From assembly GCA_942491935.1 (NCBI GenBank), contig CALOCZ010000068.1, positions 62,001 to 126,000 on the forward strand: 64,000 bases of DNA, in the 5' to 3' direction. The DNA comes from JAGTVG01 sp942491935. GTDB lineage: Bacteria > Bacteroidota > Bacteroidia > Cytophagales > Cyclobacteriaceae. The translations under genes and the position numbers were made by a program. This document shows positions 43,099 to 50,129 of the stretch, piece by piece; position 1 is the stretch's first letter; every line of letters starts with the position of its first letter. The notes under the pieces are model-generated. The model worked only from the letters and a program-made list of their open reading frames with translations, did no database searches and had not been told where the DNA came from.

Positions 43099-43644
43099 CT
43101 ATGAAACGATCAATTTCTTTCTTAAATCCCTTAACTTGGATGAGACAGAATCATCAATCTGTTTATCTCCAATCCTTAAAATGAAACCACCAAGAAGGTC
43201 TTCATTAACCTCTTCATGTATTTCAACTGTTTTATCTTTGCTGATTAATTTCTTTGTTAAGGATATAAATTCATTTTTAAGTTCCTCATCTAATTCAATT
43301 GGAGTAGTGATGGCTACAATCTCAATATTTTTATACGCCCTGTATTCTTTTATGAATTCTTCCCCAATCTCAGGTAGTATATCTTCTCGCCCTTTTTTTG
43401 TAATGATCTCAATAAACTTATAGGATAAATCATCAATTCTATTCTTGAACAATTTTTTAAAAATACCCAGTTTCTTATAACTGTTTATAATGGGATTTTT
43501 AATAAAATTATAGAATGGTTTAACCTCAAGACAGAGGCTGTTAAGCATATCTATATCTGCTTTAACTTTATCCAGCTTTTTGTTTTCAATAGCCAGAGAA
43601 ATTAATGATTTGGCATACCTGACAGCTACCCTGTAGTTCGACAT
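43099..43644 (-). CDS. atpH: ATP synthase F1 subunit delta
   Basis: The delta subunit holds the peripheral stalk to F1. Its 181 residues start YRVAVRYAKSLISLAIENKK and end with the conserved DLLGGFILRIGDKQIDDS then SSKLRDLRKKL. The first half should bind the alpha N-terminus and the last part the b subunit. It lies 3 nt after atpF and 21 nt before atpA. Length and order match the standard F-type operon. Confidence 0.95.
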   Translation of the reverse strand: MSNYRVAVRYAKSLISLAIENKKLDKVKADIDMLNSLCLEVKPFYNFIKNPIINSYKKLGIFKKLFKNRIDDLSYKFIEIITKKGREDILPEIGEEFIKEYRAYKNIEIVAITTPIELDEELKNEFISLTKKLISKDKTVEIHEEVNEDLLGGFILRIGDKQIDDSVSSKLRDLRKKLIVS

Positions 43645-43647
43645 TTT

Positions 43648-44142
43648 TTAATTCTGGTTAAGGTCCTTCATATACTCCTCGATAAGTGCTTTTTGATTCT
43701 TATCGTTTGACAGGTTTTTTCTTAGTATCTTCTCTGAGATCTGAAGTGACAATTCTGCAACCTGATTCCGTATCTCATTAATAGCGGCTTGCTTTTCCAG
43801 ATTGATAGTATGCTTGGCATCCTCTACCATTTTTTCAGCTATTTTGGAAGCATCATCTTTAGCTTCTTCTCTTATATTTGAAGCCATAGCTGCGGCATCT
43901 TTAATTACCCTATCCCGCTCTAATCTGGCCTCTGCCATCAATTTCTCATTATCAGCAGATAATTTCTCCATGTCTTCCCGTGCCTGTTCCGCAGCATTGA
44001 GAGCATCTTCAATTGAACCCTCCCTGGCTTTTAAAGCATTCATTATTGGTTTCCATACATACTTTGATAGTATAAGCAGAACGATCAGAAATGTTAATGT
44101 CTGCCAGAAAATTAATCCAATACCTGGGGTTACGAGATCCAT
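43648..44142 (-). CDS. atpF: ATP synthase F0 subunit b
   Basis: Subunit b forms the membrane-anchored peripheral stalk. The 164 residues have one N-terminal transmembrane helix (LIFWQTLTFLIVLLILSKYV) and then a long charged coiled coil rich in Ala, Glu and Lys, e.g. MNALKAREGSIEDALNAAEQ. The C-terminal VAELSLQISEKILRKNL is the region that contacts delta. The gene is preceded by a terminator-shaped hairpin located just after atpE, which may lower its transcript level relative to the c-subunit. Confidence 0.96.
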   Translation of the reverse strand: MDLVTPGIGLIFWQTLTFLIVLLILSKYVWKPIMNALKAREGSIEDALNAAEQAREDMEKLSADNEKLMAEARLERDRVIKDAAAMASNIREEAKDDASKIAEKMVEDAKHTINLEKQAAINEIRNQVAELSLQISEKILRKNLSNDKNQKALIEEYMKDLNQN

Positions 44143-44164
44143 ATATTATAAATTTAAATAAGTT

Positions 44165-44209
44165 CAAATAAAAAGCCTGAACCAGCCAAATGCGTGAAAT
44201 TCAGGCTTT
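44165..44209 (-). terminator. attenuator-like hairpin between atpE and atpF
   Basis: On the minus strand AAAGCCTGAA and TTCAGGCTTT form a 10-bp stem with an 18-nt loop (44172-44209), followed by TTATTT. It begins 4 nt after the atpE stop and lies 30 nt before the atpF ATG. The layout is that of an intrinsic terminator inside an operon, suggesting partial termination after the c-subunit gene. Confidence 0.62.
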
Positions 44210-44213
44210 AAAA

Positions 44214-44459
44214 TTAGCCTTTAAATGATATAAGTAAGCAAACAACCACACCAAACAATGCAACACCTTCTATCAAAGCTGCAGCAATAATCATTGCGGT
44301 TTGAATTTTACCACCTGCTTCTGGTTGCCTGGCGATAGACTCCATTGCGGAACTACCGATTTTACCGATTCCAAATCCTGCGCCTAATGCAACAAGACCA
44401 GCTCCAATAGCAGCACCCATGATCGCAATGCTCATATCAAGTAATAAGAAATTTAACAT
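44214..44459 (-). CDS. atpE: ATP synthase F0 subunit c
   Basis: Subunit c forms the proton-driven rotor ring. The 81 residues make two transmembrane helices joined by the polar loop ESIARQPEAGGKIQ with its conserved Arg-Gln-Pro. The ion-binding carboxylate is Glu64 in AALIEGVALFGVVV. I see no Gln in helix one and no Ser/Thr beside Glu64 as in Na+-type rings, so proton coupling is more likely. The gene lies 50 nt after atpB; a hairpin with a T-run follows its stop. Confidence 0.97.
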   Translation of the reverse strand: MLNFLLLDMSIAIMGAAIGAGLVALGAGFGIGKIGSSAMESIARQPEAGGKIQTAMIIAAALIEGVALFGVVVCLLISFKG

Positions 44460-44509
44460 AATTGTAATTGTTTATAGTTAAACAGAAAAAACACTTTCAA
44501 TAATCACTT

Positions 44510-45547
44510 CTAGTGATGATCTTCTACGGCTGCACCGAAATACATGGCCGAAAGGATCGTAAAAATAAACGCCTGCAATAATGCGACGAACAATTCAAGA
44601 AAAAACATAAAAACCGCGAAGGCCACACTTAAAGGCCCAACCCAAATACTCTGAAATATAAATATCAGACTGAATAAACTCAAAATAATAATATGTCCGG
44701 CAGTTATGTTGGCAAATAATCGAACCGTTAATGAAAATGGTTTTGTAAATACACCAATTAATTCAACAACCGGCATAATCGGCAGCGGGATCTTCAACCA
44801 CCAAGGAACTCCCGGGGTATTAAATATATGCTGCCAGTATTGCTTATTCCCACTTAACTGAGTGATCACAAAAGTAAATATGGCCAGGGTACCGGTAACA
44901 GCAATATTACCTGTTACATTGGCTGACCCTGGAAACAAGCCCATAAGATTGTTGAACCAGATAAAAAAGAAAATGGTCAATAAATAAGGAAGGAATTTTT
45001 CATACTTGTCCCCTATGTTGGGTCTGGCTACTTCATCCCTGATAAAGATGATGATGGGCTCAAAAAATGACTGAATCCCTTTCGGAGCCCTTCCATCATT
45101 TTTAGAGTACCCTTTCCTGACACTAAAGAATACAAGAAACAACAGGGCCACACTTACAAACATGGAAGCTACATTCTTCGTAATCGAAAAATCAACAATA
45201 TGTCGCCCTTCCTCTACCGGAACAATATGCGAGTGCTCTATTTTATACCCGTTATAATCAATAAGTTTATGGTGATCATCATAAAAATTACTTGATAAAA
45301 AGACCTCTAATCCTCTGTCAGAGGAATACAGGATTACAGGCAAATATAAAGTCCCAAGCGGACCATCATAAAAATGCCAGATATGATCATCCACAACGTG
45401 GTGCAAGATCATATCTCCGGGATTAAATTCCTCACCTGAATCACTCGCTGCGGAAACATGATTAAAACCTGAAAAAATAAATATTAAACCTAACGTGAAG
45501 GCTAGTTTTTTTAAATAATTACTCGGTTTCTTCAACTTGTCTTTCAC
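44510..45547 (-). CDS. atpB: ATP synthase F0 subunit a, with N-terminal extension
   Basis: Subunit a forms the proton half-channels. The essential Arg is in FSLTVRLFANITAGHIIILS, and WFNNLMGLFPG is also conserved. The 345 residues exceed the usual about 270 because of a signal-peptide-like start (LAFTLGLIFIFSGFNHVSA) and a His- and Asp-rich extracytoplasmic region (ILHHVVDDHIWHFYDG) before the first canonical helix. Extensions like this occur in Bacteroidota. The start is a GTG (45547), overlapping the upstream gene by 29 nt; a TTG at 45535 would also give a good signal peptide. Confidence 0.94.
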   Translation of the reverse strand: MKDKLKKPSNYLKKLAFTLGLIFIFSGFNHVSAASDSGEEFNPGDMILHHVVDDHIWHFYDGPLGTLYLPVILYSSDRGLEVFLSSNFYDDHHKLIDYNGYKIEHSHIVPVEEGRHIVDFSITKNVASMFVSVALLFLVFFSVRKGYSKNDGRAPKGIQSFFEPIIIFIRDEVARPNIGDKYEKFLPYLLTIFFFIWFNNLMGLFPGSANVTGNIAVTGTLAIFTFVITQLSGNKQYWQHIFNTPGVPWWLKIPLPIMPVVELIGVFTKPFSLTVRLFANITAGHIIILSLFSLIFIFQSIWVGPLSVAFAVFMFFLELFVALLQAFIFTILSAMYFGAAVEDHH

Positions 45548-45935
45548 TGTTTAATCGGGGTTGCAAAATACTAATTAAGTAATATATTTCGAATCCAAGG
45601 TATAGTAAATACAGGATTAAAAAGTTCAATGCAAATATAGTAGAATTTACTCTATCAATGTATATAATTATAATAGCAATTATCACACTTACGAATAATC
45701 TTAACATCATGGCAGAAAAAAAACCTTTTGCTAATTTTTCCGCATCCTTTTGTGTGGTCTTTTCAATGATCACAATACTTAATACCGTAATAAGATAGAA
45801 ATATAAGAGAAGATACCACTGATAGGTATAAAGTAACCCGGCGTTAAATTGATAAACCCCGTATTGTATAAAAACCAGTATAAGTGTATATAGTGTGGTT
45901 AATAGAAAAGCCTTTTTATAAGGATTTGCAATCAT
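45519..45935 (-). CDS. AtpI-like membrane protein in the ATP synthase operon
   Basis: This 138-residue protein has four hydrophobic segments (LLTTLYTLILVFIQYGVY, YQWYLLLYFYLITVLSIVII, SAMMLRLFVSVIIAIIIIY and ALNFLILYLLYLGFEIYYL). It lies between atpZ and atpB, where other phyla have atpI, and I take it as a functional analogue of AtpI, which helps assemble the c-ring or provides Mg2+ entry. Sequence identity to AtpI is weak by eye, so this is inference from context. The ATG overlaps the atpZ stop by 4 nt (ATGA), and the 3' end overlaps atpB. Confidence 0.75.
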   Translation of the reverse strand: MIANPYKKAFLLTTLYTLILVFIQYGVYQFNAGLLYTYQWYLLLYFYLITVLSIVIIEKTTQKDAEKLAKGFFSAMMLRLFVSVIIAIIIIYIDRVNSTIFALNFLILYLLYLGFEIYYLISILQPRLNSERQVEETE

Positions 45936-46180
45936 GATTTTGTTAGACTTCTGATAATTAAAAATAATGTGGCTAGTAAAAATACCAAAGTGGTTAAAGC
46001 CGTGAAAATATTATTTTCTATTCCCAGGTAATCATCAATTTTCATACCTATCCATAAACCTAACAGGATGGCAGCAATCATTTGAAAAGCCAACCCTGAA
46101 TACCTGGAATACTGCTTAAGGCTATCAGGTTGTTTCGATTTTTGGCTTTTTCTCTTCTTTGGATTGTCCGTTTTCTCCAA
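45932..46180 (-). CDS. atpZ: AtpZ/AtpI family protein
   Basis: The 82 residues have a Lys-rich cytoplasmic start (KKRKSQKSKQ) followed by two transmembrane helices, YSGLAFQMIAAILLGLWIGM and FTALTTLVFLLATLFLII. GLWIGMKIDDYLG matches the AtpZ family, which with AtpI forms a small complex aiding F-type ATP synthase. The only ATG lies inside the bactofilin gene and gives a 56-nt overlap in a different frame. This ties the envelope genes upstream to the ATP synthase genes. Confidence 0.88.
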   Translation of the reverse strand: MEKTDNPKKRKSQKSKQPDSLKQYSRYSGLAFQMIAAILLGLWIGMKIDDYLGIENNIFTALTTLVFLLATLFLIIRSLTKS

Positions 46181-46559
46181 TTTTTATTTCAGCTTGTGCT
46201 ACCCCCATTTTACAGCTTCCATTAAATGTTCCTCCAGATTCAACAATGAACTTGTTGGTAATGATATCACCATTAATAACTGCTGAGGGTTTCAAGATTA
46301 GTAATTCAGTAATTTTAATTTTCCCTTTTACTTCACCAGCCACCTCAGCATTTTGGGCAATAATATCACCATCAACATAAGATGATTGCCCCAATGCGAT
46401 TTTAGACTTGCTTTTTACACTGCCTATGATCCTGCCTTCTACACGAATATTCCCGAATGACTCTATATTTCCCTCAAGGGTAGAACCTTTCCCTATGATG
46501 TTACTCGAGTTACTTAATTCTTCTTCTGACATTCTCTGGTTTTTATTATTGTTGAACAT
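46125..46559 (-). CDS. bactofilin family protein
   Basis: Bactofilins are cytoskeletal right-handed beta-helix proteins that polymerise without nucleotides and often guide cell-wall enzymes. The 144 residues have a central repeat region of about 95 residues with regular Gly and Ile/Val (IGKGSTLEGNIESFGNIRVE, GRIIGSVKSKSKIALGQ, DGDIIAQNAEVAGEVKG), flanked by short disordered tails. The M23 peptidase gene 15 nt upstream is a frequent partner of bactofilins. Its last 56 nt are also read in another frame as the start of atpZ. Confidence 0.93.
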   Translation of the reverse strand: MFNNNKNQRMSEEELSNSSNIIGKGSTLEGNIESFGNIRVEGRIIGSVKSKSKIALGQSSYVDGDIIAQNAEVAGEVKGKIKITELLILKPSAVINGDIITNKFIVESGGTFNGSCKMGVAQAEIKIGENGQSKEEKKPKIETT

Positions 46560-46574
46560 TAGATTGATTAAATT

Positions 46575-47438
46575 TTAAAAAGAAACAAAATCCTCTGGAT
46601 TTACCGGTGTGCCATTATACCAGATCTCAAAATGTAAATGAGGCCCAGTGGTCAATTCACCAGTATTTCCAATAATTGCTATGATTTCACCAGCACTTAC
46701 AAAAGTACCAACTTTTTTTAATAATGCCGCATTATGTTTATATACTGATATCAGATTGTTACGATGCTGAATAGCAATAACATATCCTGAATCCTGTGTC
46801 CAGTCCGCCATGATCACTGATCCATCGGCAATAGATTTTACAGGCTCGTCAGATTTTGCAACGATATCGATCCCATAATGCTCTTCGGACAGATCAAATG
46901 GCCCGGTTACAATTCCTGTAATAGGTGAAAAGAAAAATACTTCCTGTAACTCCTGATCGTACTGTCTATTCAGGCCAAGATACTCTTCACCAGCTTCCTC
47001 AAACTCCTTGCGAATTAGTGAATCTATTGGCAATAATTCGTCTTCACTTTGATTTGATCCCCTGTTAAGGATTTGAGGATTTCCTGAACGGGCAGAATCA
47101 ATCCCTTCAAAATCCTCTAAAAGAATACTTTTAAAAGTGTTAATAAACATCTGTTTTCTTTCTGCTTCGTATGATAATGAATCGATCTTCAAAGTTAATT
47201 GTAGTAATTGTTTATTGGCCTCTAAAGTGGCACTCCTTGGATCGAACCATTGTGAGAGAATGGTTCTTGACAAATACAAGCTGAGGATTAGCATCACGGT
47301 CATTAACGCAAAGGAAAAAACGAGTAATTTTGCGTAGGTGAAACTGAAGGGAGATCTCTCAGACAAATTTTCCTCATTTCTTACTATTAGCAAGTATTTG
47401 GTTGTTAGCCAGTTTGAGAGTGTTTTTTTATTTTTCAA
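46575..47438 (-). CDS. membrane-anchored M23 (LytM) family peptidase
   Basis: This is a predicted peptidoglycan endopeptidase or a regulator thereof, of 287 residues. The short N-terminal cytosolic part is followed by a membrane helix (LLVFSFALMTVMLILSLYL), a coiled coil (about 70-115), a linker, and the LytM domain (about 170-285). Zinc ligands appear intact: His and Asp in EEHYGIDIV, and the HxH pair in TTGPHLHFEIWYNG. It is first in the operon with bactofilin and the ATP synthase genes. A TAATTTTG -7 box lies 21 nt before the ATG. Confidence 0.93.
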   Translation of the reverse strand: MKNKKTLSNWLTTKYLLIVRNEENLSERSPFSFTYAKLLVFSFALMTVMLILSLYLSRTILSQWFDPRSATLEANKQLLQLTLKIDSLSYEAERKQMFINTFKSILLEDFEGIDSARSGNPQILNRGSNQSEDELLPIDSLIRKEFEEAGEEYLGLNRQYDQELQEVFFFSPITGIVTGPFDLSEEHYGIDIVAKSDEPVKSIADGSVIMADWTQDSGYVIAIQHRNNLISVYKHNAALLKKVGTFVSAGEIIAIIGNTGELTTGPHLHFEIWYNGTPVNPEDFVSF

Positions 47439-47459
47439 TATTTATTGGTCTTAAGTCGA

Positions 47460-47467
47460 CAAAATTA
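47460..47467 (-). promoter_or_regulatory. -7 box of the M23-bactofilin-atp operon
   Basis: TAATTTTG on the minus strand matches TAnnTTTG and ends 21 nt before the ATG at 47438. No -33 TTG is well placed. The divergent region 47439-47549 is very AT-rich; I cannot place the plus-strand promoter for the SprE-like gene. Confidence 0.5.
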
Positions 47468-47549
47468 TAATATTATCGAATAATTGATGTTGAATAATTG
47501 TATTAATTGTTAAAATAAAACGTTTATTTAACAGATATAATATCAGGTT

Positions 47550-50129
47550 TTGAATAAATATTTATTTACATACATTTTCATTATTTCTGGATTATTTCTG
47601 TTGGGCTGTTCATCTGAAAAGAAAAATTTTGCCAGCAAATCCTTCCATAATACTACCGCAAGGTATAATGCCTATTATATAGCTAAGCAAAAGATGCTGG
47701 AAGTGGAAACAGCCATAAATACAAGCCATAAAAACAATTTTAACAAATACCTGAAAGTTTTCTCGGATGTGGATTCATCTGTAATCCGTTCTATGGATGC
47801 TCAGTTGGACGACTGTATTAAAAAATCGTCAATTGCCATTCAAAGACATCCGAACAGCAAATGGGTTGATGATAGTTATGTAATCGTAGGTAAAGCCAGG
47901 TATTATCTGGCTGATTTTGTGAATGCCATTGAGACCTTTAAGTATGTCAATACCAAGGGAGAAGATGATAATGCCAGGCATGAAGCACTGATTTGGCTGA
48001 TGAGATCTTTTATTGATTATAATGAACCAAACAATGCCATCGCTGTTTCTGATTATCTTAAAAAAGAGAAATTAAACCAGGATAACCAGGAATTACTGGC
48101 ACTTACAAGAGCGTATTTTTACCAGCAAAGTGAAGACTATGATACCATGCTGGATTATCTTGTCGAGGTTGCCCCGGAACTTTCAAAGAAAGAAAATCTA
48201 GCTAGAATATATTTTATTATAGCTCAGGTGTACCAGGATAAAGGAATGGAAGAGGAGGCCTATAAATATTACAACAAGTGTTTAAAAAGCAATCCGGATT
48301 ATGAATTGTATTTTTATTCCAGATTGAATAGCGCACAGGTATCTTCTCTCAGGGATGAAGGAGATGTAAAAAAGATAAGAAAGTACTTTAAGAAACTTCT
48401 TAAGGACAGTAAGAATATTGAATTCCAGGATAAGATCTATTATGAAATGGCAAATTTTGAAATAAAGCAGGACAATTATGACCTGGCCATTGAATATTAC
48501 AAGTCATCAGTATCTACCAGTGTCCGAAACCAGAGACAGAAAGCTTACTCCTATTTAAAACTTGGTGAGATCTATTATGATCATTTTAAAAATTATGAAA
48601 CAGCAAAAAATTACTATGATAGCACAGTGAATGTTTTACCCAATGATGATGAATTGTACGAATCTGTTACTGAACGGCACGTGATTCTAACGAATTTTGT
48701 TGAACAGATCAATATCATTCATTTGCAGGATAGTTTACTGACACTTGCTGATATGGATTCGGCAAATTTATATGCATATCTAGATGAGGTGATTGAGGAA
48801 AAACACAGACTTGCTGAAGAGGAAAGGGAAAAACTTGAAAAAGCCCAGAAAACACAATCCTATGCGCAAACAAATGTATATGACCCAAACATGGTCAACC
48901 GGAATACAGCTGCTTCGTCAACGGGATCAGCATGGTATTTCTACAGCACCTCCGCAGTAAGTACAGGTCAATCTGAATTCCGGCGTAACTGGGGTAATAT
49001 AGAATTAGCTGACAACTGGCGCAGATCAAACAAATCACAGGCAGTTCCATTTGATGATGTAGGTATTCAGGAAGAAATAACTGAAGTCCAGGACAGCCTT
49101 CCTGTAGATGAAGGATTAAGCAAAATAGTTGAACGGGATAACCTGCTCGCCACCATTCCATTTACCGAAGAGGCGAAACAAGCTTCTCTGGATATGATAG
49201 AAGAGGCCACTTATCTACTTGGGAAAATCTATAATTTCGACCTTGAAGAGAAAGATAATGCAGCAGAAACTTATGAAAACTTTTTGGACAGATTTGATAA
49301 TTCTGAATATAAACCTGAGGTATTGTATTTGCTTTACCTGGCATATAAAGACCTGGAGAACACTAAATACGAAGAGGTGGGTAGAGAACTCGTACTTCTA
49401 TACCCAAACACAACTTTTGCGAAACTGGTATTGAATCCAAATTATGAGGAGGAAAGTGATGTTGCAAGTGAAAAATTGAAACAGTATTATAAGATTGCTT
49501 ATGAACTTTATGAAATTGATAGCCTGGATAGCGCTTTGTTGCTAATCGATGAGGGTATGACAAAATATCCAGACAATAGTTTTTCGGATAATATGAGATT
49601 ATTACAGATAATGATCTGGGGTAAAACAGATGGATTTTATAAGTATCAATATGAACTGCAGCAGTTTGAAAGTCAATACCCTGAAAGTGAACTTATTGAT
49701 TTTGTTAATCATCTGATCACTTCCTCAGATGAATATCAGCAAGACTTAAAGCAAAGGAATATACAATACATAAAATACTTTGATCAGGTACATTTTTATG
49801 TGCTTCTATATCCGTCAGACAACCAGCTATCTGACGAACTACCCAAAATGATGGACGAATATAACCAACAAAATTTCCCAGATAGGGATCTGAATACTGG
49901 CAATCTTATACTTAATGATGATTACTCTTTGGTTTTAATTAATGAATTTGAGAACCAGTCAGATGCTGAAGGATATTATCAGTCAATAAATGGTGATGAT
50001 TCACCATTATCTGAATATAGCAGCTATAAATTGTATAATTTTGTAATAACTAAGGATAATTTTCAAATATTATATCAGACCAAAGGATTGCAGGAATATT
50101 TGAATTTTTTCGAAATGAATTATAAGTAG
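47550..50129 (+). CDS. sprE: SprE/PorW-like T9SS lipoprotein with TPR repeats
   Basis: This predicted lipoprotein has 859 residues. It must start at TTG (47550), which gives the signal IFIISGLFLLGC with lipidation at the Cys. The next segment, KSFHNTTARYNAYYIAKQKM, is characteristic of the SprE/PorW family, a periplasmic component needed for type IX secretion and gliding that links PorKLMN parts. Many TPR-like helices follow (about 80-400), then a variable Ser/Thr/Asn-rich linker (about 425-500), more TPRs, and a C-terminal domain with FYVLLYPSDNQLSDELPKMM. The gldKLMN and PorP genes lie about 4 kb downstream on the other strand, which supports the call. Confidence 0.85.
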   Translation: MNKYLFTYIFIISGLFLLGCSSEKKNFASKSFHNTTARYNAYYIAKQKMLEVETAINTSHKNNFNKYLKVFSDVDSSVIRSMDAQLDDCIKKSSIAIQRHPNSKWVDDSYVIVGKARYYLADFVNAIETFKYVNTKGEDDNARHEALIWLMRSFIDYNEPNNAIAVSDYLKKEKLNQDNQELLALTRAYFYQQSEDYDTMLDYLVEVAPELSKKENLARIYFIIAQVYQDKGMEEEAYKYYNKCLKSNPDYELYFYSRLNSAQVSSLRDEGDVKKIRKYFKKLLKDSKNIEFQDKIYYEMANFEIKQDNYDLAIEYYKSSVSTSVRNQRQKAYSYLKLGEIYYDHFKNYETAKNYYDSTVNVLPNDDELYESVTERHVILTNFVEQINIIHLQDSLLTLADMDSANLYAYLDEVIEEKHRLAEEEREKLEKAQKTQSYAQTNVYDPNMVNRNTAASSTGSAWYFYSTSAVSTGQSEFRRNWGNIELADNWRRSNKSQAVPFDDVGIQEEITEVQDSLPVDEGLSKIVERDNLLATIPFTEEAKQASLDMIEEATYLLGKIYNFDLEEKDNAAETYENFLDRFDNSEYKPEVLYLLYLAYKDLENTKYEEVGRELVLLYPNTTFAKLVLNPNYEEESDVASEKLKQYYKIAYELYEIDSLDSALLLIDEGMTKYPDNSFSDNMRLLQIMIWGKTDGFYKYQYELQQFESQYPESELIDFVNHLITSSDEYQQDLKQRNIQYIKYFDQVHFYVLLYPSDNQLSDELPKMMDEYNQQNFPDRDLNTGNLILNDDYSLVLINEFENQSDAEGYYQSINGDDSPLSEYSSYKLYNFVITKDNFQILYQTKGLQEYLNFFEMNYK

